NCBI GenBank assembly: GCA_022316685.1
Contig: JAKJHU010000626.1
Location: 160,924 to 224,923 of the forward strand
Length of the DNA: 64,000 nucleotides
Source: Progne subis subis
Taxonomy: Eukaryota; Chordata; Aves; Passeriformes; Hirundinidae
Direction of reading: 5' to 3'
The notes under the pieces were generated by a model, which was not told the DNA's origin, made no database searches, and worked only from the letters and a program-made list of their open reading frames with translations. Of the stretch, positions 11,354 to 24,341 are shown one piece after another. Made by a program: the position numbers and the translations under genes. Positions within the stretch are counted from its first letter, which is position 1; each line of letters begins with the position of its first letter.

Positions 11354-13880
11354 AGTATATGTAAGGCAGAATTTTATAAAGCAGTTCAGAAATTGAACAG
11401 ATACATCACCCCAACTCCCCACTCCCCAAAATTAAGTGAAACACAATCACCAGGAAATGCAACCGTTGTTGCTTCTATTGTAGTAGCAATTGTACTGACA
11501 CTAGATCCCCTAAATATAAAGTGGTTTCAAAGCCCTGAGTGAATTTTCTGTTCAAAAACAGACAGACCAGACAAAGAAAAGGAGTAGTAAACAATGTCCT
11601 TATTGTGTAATTTGAGAAATGAAGCTTCTCCAAAGTGACACAGAGAATCTGGGAAGGCAACCAACTGAAACTCGAGTCTGTCACTTTGCAATTCATTAAA
11701 AAAAAAGGATGCGAACACAGGACAGATTTAATTTAAATGCACATACAAAGGTCCTGTGGAAACCTCAGAGAAATGCAGGATTCACAGCTGGCCACATAAA
11801 TTGGCTGGTTCCTGTGACTATTGATTTACTCATATTAGACTGAGAAAGGGCACAAAAGCCACAGGACTTTGTTGCATTTCTCTGTATGGTATGGGTTGTC
11901 ACTGAGATAATTTCAAACTCACTCTGACTGGTCAGAATATGCAATATCTAGAGCTGCTTTTTTAAATTCATACGAAAATATTACTACAGGCATTCTGGAT
12001 ATCGGAAGACTATCTGAAATATGAAAGGACAGTGAATAGAAGTAATCATGCAATTAGCAGGGATGATGTATTTTTTTCTATCACACCTTGGTGAATCAGT
12101 CTAAAATTCAGTGGAAAGCTGTTATACATTACTTGGCTATCTCTGTTGGAAATATCAGCAGAGGAATTGGAAGTATCTGCTACACTAATGGTGCCAAGAC
12201 TGGAAGACTATGCATCTGCAGAAAATGAAATAAAGCTAGCCATCAATATTAGAGGAGTATATGGACAGAACTATCATCCTTTTAGGAATTTATATATATA
12301 TATATATTTTTTTAAAAAAAATTTTTCTTTTTTTTTTTTTACTCTGATATTCCTTTCTCCTGACTCGATTTTTCCTTAGATGTTTATAACCCTTCTAAAT
12401 GTTCTGAAAAAGAAAAGAAAGTTTATTTTTACCCCTAAATATTTTAACATAGCTATTCACTGGCTGAGAACAACTGTGATATTTTTCCCCTGCCAACTCA
12501 GTAAGTTCCACCCACACAGAGCTTAAAGGGTAATGAAATTAAAATTCTGTGGCATTCTCTTCTATGTCTTGCATAATGGAAGAGTGAAAATGGGAGAAGA
12601 AAGTAAAAAGAATACATCAGAATTAATCCTAACTTATGATTAACTCATTAATGCAATTGTGTATTAAAAAAAAAAAAATCGAAGTAAATTAAATAAAAGC
12701 AGCATTAGAAAAGAGTGTGTGAAATTATAAGAATAAATAGCACATTCCTTGACCTGCTTGAGTAATCAATGTATTGCAAAACCAGTCCAGAGAATGTAAA
12801 AAAGAAAGCAATCCTTTTGCCCATCTCTTTATCCCCCTCTCTAGCACACAAGACTTTCACACAGTAATATAGAGTTAAGAAGTCTTTGAGGAAGAAAAAC
12901 GTTCTCCCTGAATTTCTTTCGGATGGACTGTGTTTTTTCTTCAGAAAATATGGTAAAGGAAAGAATGTAAGACATTATATTAATCTTTTTTCTTTCATCT
13001 TCCTCCTACCCTTCCAAGTCAAAACAGTGAAAATTAAATCTTCAGTGAAAGGAATTGCTTAAAACTTATCTATAATCACATGAAAATCCACATACAAGTT
13101 CCTTCTGTCACATGAAAAGTTAAATATTTTGGGGTTTATTTTGCTTTATGTTTGGTTTTGCTTTGTTCTTAATTGAGACATATCAACTTCTTAGATAGAT
13201 TTGTTTACTTTTTTCCTAGCTTTTTTTCATTAAACAGTTACTTAGCAATCTGCTTTCTTCTTCTTTTTTTTTTTTTTTCCTTTTAATTTGTAGCACGGAC
13301 TCCCTGTTGACATGCTAGTGACTATTCAAGGGTAGAAGATCTCGCCTGTGAATTTTCTCCCTCAGTGTCTTTTGACTTGTTACAAGACTGTCATCTTCTG
13401 CCATAAATCTCACTCTGATTTAGGTGGATAAGAAATTCTAAGGTTGTCTCTATTTTCTCTCTAATTTTCTTCTTAATCAATTGATTTTAAAAAAAAAAAA
13501 AAATCACTCAATGCTACACATCCTTTTTTAAAAACTTCTGGCATATAAATGTCTCCCTGATGTCAATACAATAATTTTTAAAAAATATTCCAGAGAGTTA
13601 TATAGAAAGTGTTACTTGGGTATTATCACAGTGAAATCAAGTGAATCATTCATCTGGTAGTATTATTTTTTCACCAGATTTGAAGGTTGGACTTTAAATT
13701 TTCAGTTAAAATTTCATATATTCTATATGGAAGAAAATTAGGACAATTTTCATGCTGAATATAACATTTCTTAGTTATTGATGAATGTTGAATGATGAAT
13801 GCTTTGAAAGATCAAAATTTTCAATTTTCTTTTTCTTTTTAAGTATTTGTTTATAAAAGCTTGGAACTCTTGTTTCTATT

Positions 13881-14108
13881 AAAAAAAAAAAAAAAAAAGC
13901 CAACTCCAATTTAAAAAAACAAACAAACCACACCCCCCCAAAAAAACCCTCAAAACCAAGCAAACCTGTAACAACAAAGCAACAAAAACTCACCCCCCCC
14001 AAAAAAAGAGTACATGAAATCCTCCCTCACCCAAAACAAAAAACAAAAAAACAAAACAAACCAAACCAAACAAACAAACAAACAAAAAAACCACCACAAA
14101 CAAAATCT
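13881..14108. repeat. A/C-only low-complexity tract
   Basis: A run of 18 A leads into some 200 bases of A and C with few G or T, including (AAAC)n, CCAAA and C7-C8 blocks. It resembles the tracts at 15779, 41102, 47589 and 58227. Confidence 0.85.
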
Positions 14109-14337
14109 AAAAACCTCAAGTAACAAATACAGGGAGAATAATAAGATAAATCTTCCTATGATATACAGCTTTAAAACTGTGTTTTGCTTTACTACAGGCA
14201 TTCTACTCTGCCAATATCTTCAACATTTCCTATTTACAGAAGCCCTCCATGAACAGAATTTCATATGCAATGGAGAAAGGTCAGGTTTTGGTGCATCTTA
14301 GTTGTAGTATCTTTACTCCATTTGCCCTGCAACTCAG

Positions 14338-14975
14338 GCTAGCTCGGTGGTTTGCGGAGGGATACTGGCAGAGTGTGGGGAACAGAGCCCCACCAGCAAT
14401 GCCTTTGGGAATCCTGAACCTGTTGAGGCTCTTGAGTCCCAGGTAAACTCCCACGAGGACAAGGACAAAGGTGAAGGGAAGCCTCTGATTCGAGGACAAG
14501 ATCCAAAGGGTTTACTGAAGGGATGTTGGAAGGAAATACAAACTCTGGAGGATAAAAAGAGGAGAATGCACAGAGGGATCCAAGAACCAGAGCCCTGAAC
14601 TCAGGCTGTGCACGGGTTTAAGTACTGAGGGGGGGTGGAGAGAGGTGGATACAATCAAACAACCAATGGGAATAACTGGGGTAGAGTTAGGGGAGGAAAA
14701 TTTTAACATGGGAACCTACAGGATTCTGGGGTAGGAGGGATTACATTACCAAGCCCAATGGTGCGTTGAGGGAAGATTGATTAACAGAGAACATTCTAGG
14801 AAAAAGGGAAGGGTTTACAATGATGGAAAGGGAGGGTAGGTTGGGTTTGGGTGATGGATAGAGGAGTGGTTTGCACATATTAGGAAATAGGTAGGAGGAT
14901 ACAACTTTGAGAAAAACCAACTATTAGAAAAACAATAGGGGAAATTGGATTGAACCAAATTAACAAAATACAACA
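14338..14975 (-). mobile_element. Probable retroviral solo LTR
   Basis: The minus strand starts TGTTGTATTTTG and has a promoter-like GTACTTAAACC followed by CCCTTCAGTAAACCC, the order of a TATA region and a poly(A) region in an LTR. It then runs into a GC-richer end. CTCAG occurs at both flanks (14333-14337 and 14976-14980), which may be a target-site duplication. The 3' end does not finish in the expected CA, so the left boundary is uncertain. I do not know the family. The short open frames in it have no protein similarity that I can see. Confidence 0.5.
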
Positions 14976-15017
14976 CTCAGTTGCTTCTGTCCCTAGTTGT
15001 ATGCCATTGGTAAAATG

Positions 15018-15018
<1 letters not shown>

Positions 15019-15058
<40 letters not shown>
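15019..15058. repeat. T40 homopolymer
   Basis: Forty consecutive T starting 44 bases beyond the edge of the probable LTR. Confidence 0.92.
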
Positions 15059-15061
<3 letters not shown>

Positions 15062-15175
15062 GTTAGAATGCAACAAAGCTACTTTGTCTCTACCTACTTT
15101 GCCACTATTAAATTCAGGCTTTATTTATAGATCATATCTTTTAAGTTTTTGGAAGCACATTATCATCATATGGAA

Positions 15176-15262
15176 ATCATTAATTCCTCTTTTAGCTTCA
15201 TGCTTTAATTAGCATGTTTCAAGGAGTGTAATGAGTTCACCTTTCATTTAAATGTAATTAAG
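15176..15262. promoter_or_regulatory. Candidate homeodomain/POU-rich non-coding element
   Basis: Within about 90 bases there are CATTAATTCC, a CATGCT-TTAATT-AGCATG inverted repeat at 15199-15216, CATTTAAATG and GTAATTAAG. These are typical homeodomain and POU/octamer cores. Such clusters are common in developmental enhancers but also arise in AT-rich DNA by chance. There is no direct evidence of function. Confidence 0.25.
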
Positions 15263-15778
15263 AATGTGGAAACTTTATTGTTGTCATCACTCTGAATACC
15301 TGTGAAAGAAACAGGTGTGACTCTGGAAGTTCCAAGATTCAGTGTTTAATATGAGCCAAAAGAGATGCCATTCTTTTCTCACAATTAACTAATACAAAAT
15401 TTCAAGGTCAATATGTTAAATTTTGCAGTCTAAAATTGTAAAATATCTTGATAAATGTTGAGTTCAGTCCCTATTTTGGACTTAATATCCAACAACTAAG
15501 AAGATTATGTCTAGAATCTGGATTGGAGAGAGATTTTCATTCCCAAAATTATACATTAGATCAGTTGCACATTTGTACAATTCTCAAAGGATGCCCACAT
15601 GAACCCTAATAAAGTAGCAACAAGAAGATGCAATCTAAAATTTCTTCAAATAATCTATAAATCTACATGCTGAAATTCTTAAATTAACTCTTTTCAAAAC
15701 TTTTTATTTTTTCATAGCCAGTTTTGTTTTCATTCATCTTTTTGGCATTTAAGTAATGGAAAAACATTCTAAAAAAGA

Positions 15779-15833
15779 CAAAAAAAAAAACCCCAAAACC
15801 AACCAACCAACCAACCAAACAAACAAACAAACC
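15779..15833. repeat. A/C-only tract with (CCAA)n and (CAAA)n
   Basis: A poly-A start is followed by about four CCAA and four CAAA units, with no G or T until the end. Confidence 0.9.
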
Positions 15834-18800
15834 CAAGCTTTATTTCCCTTCCATCTGAAAATCTTATTTTCAGTTTTGATTTTCCATCAGAAAATGTGCA
15901 AAGCAGAAAAATCCTTATGGGTTCCTTCCAACCTGAGATATTTTATCATAAGAAATCCCCCAATACTTAGGAAATTCAAACAGCCAGCTTTTCTGCAGAG
16001 GTAACCCCTGTAAGGCACTTTATTCTGGCTGGGTACAGCACTACTTTGTGAATTTCACCATCCTTTCTAATTTGTTTTAATGTCACTGTTGGAAAATAGG
16101 AAATAAAGCTAATTAATAAACAAAAAACTACATTACGAACAGGAATGCTCTATGTTTTTACATCCATAACAATGCTTCAAGTGGATGTAGAGACCCATTT
16201 AGAAATACCCTAGGTGGACTGCAACTTTATTGCACTCTTGTGAGCACAACTGCACAATTAATCTTTCTTCAATTAACAAAACAGGACTCTTAAACTACAA
16301 TGACCTGACTTATTTGGCACAGGAAAATTTAATGTGCTTCAGAGATAGTGCATTAATGGGGTCCTCTGTATCAAAGCATCATCAACTATGTATTCTTTGT
16401 ATTTATTTTTATACATCAGCTTGCATATACCAGGCACAAACAGGAGTATAGACTTTTCTATTTGTTTGCTCCAGATAAATATTTTCACATTCCCTGGTTC
16501 ATCATTTAATTACATGACAGACCAATATTTGCTGGAAACAAGAATAGTTGGGAAAGTAGGTCAAGATCATACAGTAAGCAGTGAGCTTTGGATTGTGCTG
16601 ACATTTATAGATGGCCTGGTACGTGACTTGGAGACACCAATACACGTGTAATTTCTCCATGTGGGTCATTAGACCATCTGTTTTTTCAACACATTTCTGC
16701 ATGTGAGGAGCTAATTAAGCATAAGACAGAACTCTATATATACAGGGGTAATTATGTTAAGCATTTAGTTGCCGGTGCCATTCAATAAAGAAGATCAAGT
16801 AATTAATAGTGACACCAAACATAGGATCAAAACATAAGGAATGTCTGCTTCTTTTGGCTATATGAACGTCTACCAAGAACACTGAAGGTGTTAGTGTGGG
16901 GTTTTTTTGTGGTTTTCTTTTTTATATATATTTTAAACACTAAATTATTAATTTTATATAATTAGGCCATAAAATACCAGACTTTGAAGGGATCTTTGAA
17001 AGTTGGTTCCAAATTCTTCACTCCCAAGACCCATTAAACCAGGTGTTTGTATAACTACATAAACCTCCTGTGTGCTCTTGCCAGCTCTGTAATTGGGAGA
17101 TTGTGACTGTGAAGACCAATTAAAACATTTGTTTTCATCACTGCTCTAGTAGCTTAACTTTTCAGAAGATCGGACACTTACTTGAGTCAATATAGAAAGG
17201 TAAAACTGTAATGAATAATTTCCTGTAATATGCCAATAAGGTAAAGACCACAGTGATTCCCACTTAATGATGAAATATTAACTGACTCGAGCAAATTGTA
17301 TCTTTTATATAAAGAAAAAAAATTATTCTGCATATGATCAACACAAAAGGACAAAAGGACACAGATGAAAAGGCTTTATATATAAAAAGGACAATTTGTA
17401 ATCCTGGCCTAATTGTTATGCACGTGGGCACAGAGAGATCAGCATACAGAACATGGAAATGTCTGTCCCTTGGGAAGAAATATTGTCTAGGGATGTCATT
17501 GGAAGGGATATGATTGCAAAGGAAGAAACTCAATAGCATGCAAAGATCTGAAGAATTGTTATGAGATAAAATGAAGACATTAATGTATGCTTTCCTGTAT
17601 GCTTTGCAAAGTATTAAAAATTTCAAGCCCTCAGCATTATCCTGCCTTATCAGGTGTTCTTTTTCTTCTTTGTGCCCCTTTATGGGTACAAAATGTGTTC
17701 ACACGGGATGCGGTGAATTTATCTGCTGTCAAATATATTCAAAATGGCCAAATGTTAAGAATTTCAGGTAGTCCTGTTCTTTCAATACGACTATGCCTAC
17801 AACAGGAGTATTAACTAGGGTTTACTGGAGGTAGGATGGAGTATAGAAATGTGTGACTGGTACTTCCAGCACTCCCTAGTTCCATGCAGGGATGCTGAAT
17901 AGACTCTGGGGATTTTATTCGTAAAGAGGCATAATGATGGTGGCTATGGAAACTTGAAAAGAAGAGAATCAAAGGTAGAACAGAGAAATAAATAAATGAA
18001 CACGGATTGTGGAAGAGAGGTTATGTCTTAAGCTGTGCCCATCACTGATAAACTCCAGCAACAGGTGCATGGGAATGTAGCGTCCTCTATAAGATAAAAG
18101 CATGAGTGTGATTGTTTTGTTTTATCTTTATTTTGTTCTATTTCTAAGCAGATAAGAAATAATAGATAACTGTCAGATGGCAACTGTGACAGAGCAGAGT
18201 CCATGTAGGTGATTCCAGGAGATCACTGAGCAGTTTTGAATCTGTACAAAACATCTTGGACCTGAATATGTCTCAGTTGCCCAGGTAAGTCTCTACAGGG
18301 TAAGAAGCTGAATTATAATTGTCATATACCTTGCACATATAACTTTTTCCCCTTCAAGACACCTAAAAAGCAGTGAACGTTTTCCCTATTTAATTGACTT
18401 ACAGTTTTTTGTACTCTATCAAGTGAACTGCACTGAAAATACTGGCTTTTGAACTCTCCCTAATCCATATTGCTGTTTCTGCTGTTTCGTTACCATCTGG
18501 ACAATTGTTCTGTTTCAAATTTTACCCCTTGTCATCCATCCATATTAGCTTGCATGCCTGCTCCCTCCCGTTCTGCACTAGTGCAGGTGTGATAATGCCA
18601 CAGTGTGAGGTTTGAGATTGTACAAGGTCAGTGCTGAAAGCTTTGCAACCTTTTCCTTTCATGTTTAGCAGTCTGTGAACTTCCTCCTGCAGTTCAGCTG
18701 GAGAATTTGATTTTTCCACTGAGGTGACAGAAGCTATTGATAGTTTGTGTGCATTCTATTCCACTACCTCTTTGAAGAAGAGCTTTAAGTTGAATAAAAT

Positions 18801-19897
18801 AACTGCTGATGTTTTGTACACCATGAATAATTTTGGGGGTTTTCTGTCTCACCTGAAAATAGTAGATAGATGAATGATTGCAGTAGCAGATGTGAATTGT
18901 GACGTCAATGCTATTTCTGGCCGACTTAATGGAATAATCTATCAGAGGGATGGTGTAATGACAGGCAAGTGATGTATGAGCAAACAACTCTTGTGATGTC
19001 AATCCAACTTTTCTTGGTCTGTACCAGGTAAAGGTTACCGTGTCAATGAATGAGTCACTTCTGTCCTGTCGTTAGCCTCATTCAGTAGTAAAGGCTTCTT
19101 GAGTAGCTTCAACCAACATAGATAGCCCTGGCTGTCTTCTCAGACCTTGTACTTTGTGCTTATGGGAAATGATGTAATTTATATCATAATATCTTGAGAG
19201 GGACTTATATGCTCAACCTGCAGTTCCTCTAGAATAAGAAGTCTAAGGGTATCCCTCCTGCAGTTGTTTGTTATTTTGTAGTTTAATAATTACCTTTAAA
19301 ACTCATATATATTAAGTTTTGTGTGAAGTTTCAGGGAGCCATGTGTGTCTTTGGCTTGTTTTACTTAATTAGATGTTGTAGATGTTTTTGCCTGTTACTA
19401 GAGGTTCTTGTATTCCACACAATTACTTTTCCATCAACATTTGTTTGGATGTCTGGTGAATTAAGAACTTCTCTATCTTCAGTGTCTAATTTGTACTTTG
19501 CACATGCAAGTTAAAATAATTCAGGTGGCCACCACTGAACACTGCATTCATGCAAGAACTACACTGTTGTATCAATGATTAATTAAAGTCTGCACAGCAC
19601 AAATTTGAAGCAGATAAGGCCAGCGTATGGAAGAAAGAATGGAAAATCTTTGATGACCTCATGTTACATAACATTGCCAGATTTTCACCATAAAGTTATT
19701 TATCATGTGGATGTATATGGTGGCTATTCTGGCTTTCTTTAAGTTGTTTAAATTAGCACAGGCATTGACATGTAAGTGATGCCTGTCTGTACTGTGGATT
19801 TCCATAGATGAAATGAAGATAATCCTTTAAATTCCCCATGTGATATGTTTAATAACATTGTTATTTGTAGTCCAGTATTCATTGCATTTTGAAGAAG
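15834..19897. other. Unique DNA, no gene seen
   Basis: AT-rich sequence without recognisable exons or mobile-element ends. The block near 16690-16810 (ATTAAGC, GGGGTAATTATG, AAGTAATTAATAG) has the look of conserved non-coding DNA, but this cannot be tested here. Confidence 0.5.
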
Positions 19898-20120
19898 ATG
19901 TTCAAGGGGAGGGGAGGGGATTGGAGGGGAGGGGATTGGAGAGGAGAGGAGAGGAGAGGAGAGGAGAGGAGAGGAGAGGAGAGGAGAGGAGAGGAGAGGA
20001 GAGGAGAGGAGAGGAGAGGAGAGGAGAGGAGAGGAGAGGAGAGGAGAGGAGAGGAGAGGAGAGGAGAGGAGAGGAGAGGAGAGGAGAGGAGAGGAGAGGA
20101 GAGGAGAGGAGAGGAGAGGA
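19898..20120. repeat. (GGAGA)n pentanucleotide array
   Basis: After degenerate GGGGA units from about 19905, 19938-20120 is an uninterrupted GGAGA array of about 36-37 copies. It is a perfect polypurine-polypyrimidine mirror tract. Open frames on both strands here (GEERR and LLSSP repeats) are by-products. Confidence 0.96.
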
Positions 20121-23100
20121 AATGGTAAAAGTGTACCAGTAGTTGCTGCCAAATCACTTTGAATTCAAAGCTGCTTATTCTTTTGTCTGGTAGCTATAAA
20201 TAATAAAAAAGTCCAGATTTATGCATGAAATATTTTGTCTTGATCTTTTAATTCCTCTTCTTCAGCCTCTCCATTTTGATATTAAATGCTGCAGATAGAA
20301 ATTATTTTAAAAGTTCCCTGTGCAACCCATTGATTGTGTGCTTGCCTTTAGCACAAAACAATTTCCTGGTCACTCTTTTGTCTACACTGGCCAAGACCTC
20401 CTTGCGTATAACGTGCTCCCTATTTTGAGCACATGACTTCATCTCATTTGTAGGTAGTAGTCAAAGGGGAAAATTATGCCAGGTCACACCTAGAATTTCT
20501 GCAACACATAGATAGGGTGCAGAAAACCTCTGCATTCAACCAGAAAATTCCAAATCAGGCTGCTATTCCTGATTTAAGCATGAGTTTTGTGATGCCATAT
20601 AGAATAAAAAACCTCTTCTGAAGTTATATGTATCGGTTTCTACATCCACATGTGTCAGTTATCCTTAATTAAAATAATATTGTTCATCATATCAGCCCAT
20701 GCAGTTTAGATAACCTTTGTCAGGCTTCTGTAAGTTTTGAAGCAAAACCCTAGGAAAAAGAGCATAGAGGGGCTGTGCATGTGCTGTAAGCAACACAGTC
20801 TCCACTCCTAAAATAAGAGGTAAAACAGTAACATTAAAACTTCTCTGCAATATTGGAGTGATGGCACAACTTGTATCTCTAAAAAATGTCCTTCTGTGAT
20901 GCTTCATATCCCTAAAAGAAGTTTTTTTTGTAATGCTTCTCCTCCCAGATGGAAGATGTGGAAATCATATCACATCCACCTGATGTCTTCCTGCACAGAT
21001 CCACCAGAACTGAGGAGCAACATCTTTGGAAGGACATTTGGAGGTCTTCCCACGTACAGAGCTGATGGACTGGCCTGAAACCACACTGGTAAACAACTTC
21101 AGCCTTGCAAAGAGGGCGGTTGCATCCAAGCTTTGCTGCATCCACTGAGATCTCTCTGGTATGTGCTAAGTCTCAGACATACCAGGAAGTTCTTCAGGAT
21201 GATGCCAGTCAACACAAGCCAAAACTCTGCCAAGGAGTGAACTACTTTTTTGAGAATAATATAGATAATACTCTAAATACTGTTTATACTCTGAATACTG
21301 ATAAATAGTCAGATAACTGTTTAATGTTCTAGTCCAGATCTCTTCAGTTAATTCTGTACTCATCTGGCAGCTTTCAGTAATGATTAATATACTAACATAT
21401 TAAAATCTTATCAGAAGATCACAACCTATTTCATTGGAGTCTCTGATTCATAAAGGGAATTTTTAATAATCCCTAGCCCTTTCTCAGATTATGCAATCAT
21501 TGACCAGGGATTTGAGAGTCAGCAGGCAGGAAATTCTTGGCCCTGATGTAGGTCTTTAGATCATAGTTATTTGTGTTACATAAATACAGTTATTTTTCTT
21601 TTCCTTAAAAATTTCAGTTATGGAGTACTCTTCAACCCAAAAAACAAGACTATTATATAAAAATATATTTTTTTCAAAATATCCACTTTTAGAAGAATAA
21701 AAAACCCAGCTGATTAAACTAAATTTGGATAGTGTATTCAAAATAATTAATTTATTTATTTACTTTTACCTCTTTATTTCTAAAGTTTCAACCATAATAT
21801 TTTTGAAAGTAATACATTTAAACATATATGGATTAGTGGCTTTTGTTTGTTTGGTTTGGTTTGGTTTGGTTTGGTTTGGATTTTTTAAGAGAGTGTAGAT
21901 GTTGTTTAGAATTCAATGAAACACATCTTCCTCAGATCAATAGAGAGTAACAAACCTACCTGGAATGCAAATGTTTTTGCTGCACTGACTCATTTGTGAA
22001 ATCTTCACACACCATAACGAATGTTCATGTTGAAAGTCAAAAATTCCATTTGTTTGACTTTTTGGACAGGAAGAGCCTACTATTTTGAAAAAAAAAAAAA
22101 TGCACTAATTTCAATGTTTGTTTTTATTTTTATTCTTTCTCAATTCTTTCAGTGCCACTCCTGTTAGACATTATGGTGAGTGGGCAATGGATCCCTATGG
22201 AGATAATGTCAACATTTCTTTAAAGACATTTCTGTTTAAATCTTCCTTCGCTGGCTCTATTATCAATTACTAGACAAGTTTGGAATAGCCACAGGACATA
22301 GTGAAAAGTTGGCTTCTTCTTCATTGCTCCATTTTCCTGTCATCTTTAAGCCACACTACCTTTCAGCAGTACATTCCAAGTTCTTATACTTCCAATACTC
22401 TGTGAAAAGAAAACAAAAAAATATAATAATTCTTACAAAAAGTGTCAGGAACTTGCAAGTTTCCATGTGAATAGTCAGGGAAAAGAAATTCAAGAAACAC
22501 CTTTGCATTGCATGAGCCGTTGAGTGATGTTGTTCATTAACTTTAAATGGATTACTGCCATGACGTGGTAAATAGAAACTGCATAAAGTATTTGTATTTT
22601 ATTTAAATGTCAGTAACTTAATTTATTTTCCTATTATACATTAGAGTAATGATCATCCTGTTCATCAGTGTTACATATTCCATGGGGTTCACAACACTGT
22701 GTAACTTGGGGCAAATGAATAGAGGTCACTAAGTTACCCATTCTGAGGGATGGTAGCAGCAGCAGTGACACAGAGAGAAAACAGGAGTAAACATGTCGGT
22801 CTCCTGAAAGACCTTGTAGAGAAGTTACCCACTCACTGCAAGCATTTAAAGTGAAAGGGATCTCATAGGTCATTGATTTCAATTTCTCATTGTTACATGG
22901 AATCCCAGTGTTTGCCTTTTTTATACATTTGTTCCAAGACTGTTTTTAAAATAGGCATGTTTTCTGCCTGATTAGCTTTCGGTTTTTTTGCCTCCAACAT
23001 TTCAGTCACTCATGCACGGAAGTTACTATCACGGAGAAATAGGAATGAATAAAGCCACAGATGCTGTTGAAAATGTGAAAATGTTGAAAATGTGTTGACT

Positions 23101-23865
23101 GTGAAAATTTGGGGCAACACATAAATTTGATTTTCACTCAAAATTACATTATCCTTAAAAGAGTTTTAATTTCAAGAATGAAAACACAAATAAAGCTTTA
23201 TGCCTGCTATCTGTTGGTGTCTTGGAAAGCTGAAGAGGGGTGTGAGTTAAAGAGTAATAATTCAGCACAAAGAGAAGGGAACATGTACCAGATCTCTTCT
23301 CAAAAGTTGTGAGCTGAACTCTCAAAAATTTCCCTGTGTCTGTGTAACCTCCCTTCCCAAAGCTGTTCACCTTTTTCAGACTCTTAAAATGAGGAGTGAT
23401 AATCACTGCACCTGTTGTCTCCCTGAACTCAGTTCCTCCTCACCCATTTCCTCCTCTTCTCTCTACTGTCAAAGAAGAGCTCACAAAGGGGGAGAGCCAT
23501 CAAATTGGGATTTAGCAAAAATCCTCTTGAATTTGTTTTGGTGTGATGCACCAAATAAAACCAGAAATGGGATATTGGAAGAATTTCTTAGCTGAACAGC
23601 AGAAAAAGAGAAAAAAAATTTTGAACGAGTATTAGAAATGCAAAGGAAATTGGCTCCCAACCTGATGACTTGATTGGTTTCTTCAGCATTGTACAGGTGG
23701 AGCACAGCAGTCAATAATAATAGAAAACCTTAGTATCACATCCCCAAACATCCCTTTAACTCTGACTGAGACCTTGGGAGCCACTTGTACACCCTACCTT
23801 TTTCTCCTCTGAGTATTAGTAGCCTGTGTGTTAAAAAATGACCAAAACAAAGTGTCCCCCCAGTA
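20121..23865. other. Unique DNA, no gene seen
   Basis: No recognisable coding exon. A short (GGTTT)n lies at 21845-21880. The section at 20896-21240 is GC-richer than its surroundings and unassigned; it could be a non-coding exon or an unrecognised repeat. Confidence 0.45.
21845..21880. repeat. (GGTTT)n microsatellite
   Basis: About seven TTTGG units, a small member of the T/G tract group. Confidence 0.9.
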
Positions 23866-24341
23866 TCAGAGAGACATTGAGGGGCTGCAGCGTGTCCAGG
23901 GAAGGGAACGGAGCTGTGGGAGGGGCTGGAGCCCCAGGAGCGGCTGAGGGGGCTGGGAAAGGGGCTCAGGCTGGAGAAGAGGAGGCTCAGGGGGGACTTG
24001 TGGCTCTGCACCACTCCTGACAGGAGGGGACAGACAAGGGGTTGGGCTCTGCTCTCAGGGAACAGGGACAGGAGGGGAGGAAATGGCCTTGAGTTGTGAC
24101 AAGGGAGGTTAGATTGGATATTAGGGAAAATTTCTTAACTGAAAGGGTGGTCAGGCATTGAAATAAGCTGCCTAGAGAACTGGCGGAACCACCATCCCTA
24201 AAAGCGTTCAAAAAAACTTCCAGATGTAGCTCATAGGGGCATGGTTTAGTGTTGGGCATGGCAGTGTGAGGTCAATGGTTGGACACAGTGATATGGAAGC
24301 TCTTTTCCAGCTTAATGATTCTATGATTCTGTGATTCTAAA
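23866..24341 (+). mobile_element. CR1 LINE 3' end
   Basis: It shows the standard CR1 order: GAGGGGCTGCAGCGTGTCCAG, CGGAGCTG, GAGCGGCTGAGGGGGCTGGG, CTCAGGCTGGAGAAGAGGAG, GGGGGGACTTGTGGCTCTG, and GGTTAGATTGGATATTAGGG. It ends in the diagnostic terminal repeat ATTCTATG ATTCTGTG ATTCT. It is 5'-truncated, as is usual for CR1. Confidence 0.95.

Larger units (their letters stand above)
10305..13880. other. Mostly unique DNA with homopolymers
   Basis: The first 150 bases after the LTR are GC-richer and could be a further repeat piece that I do not recognise. The rest is AT-rich, with a (TA)n at 12289-12308 and several short A or T runs. No coding exon is apparent. Confidence 0.5.

Noticed and set aside
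16975..17060. Possible very old CR1 (GAAGGGATCTTTGAAAG region)
   Set aside because: Only a short weak resemblance without terminal 8-mers or neighbouring blocks.
19748..20152. Long open frames on both strands with LLSSP and GEERR repeats
   Set aside because: They are translations of the GGAGA array; unit length 5 gives open repeating peptides in several frames.
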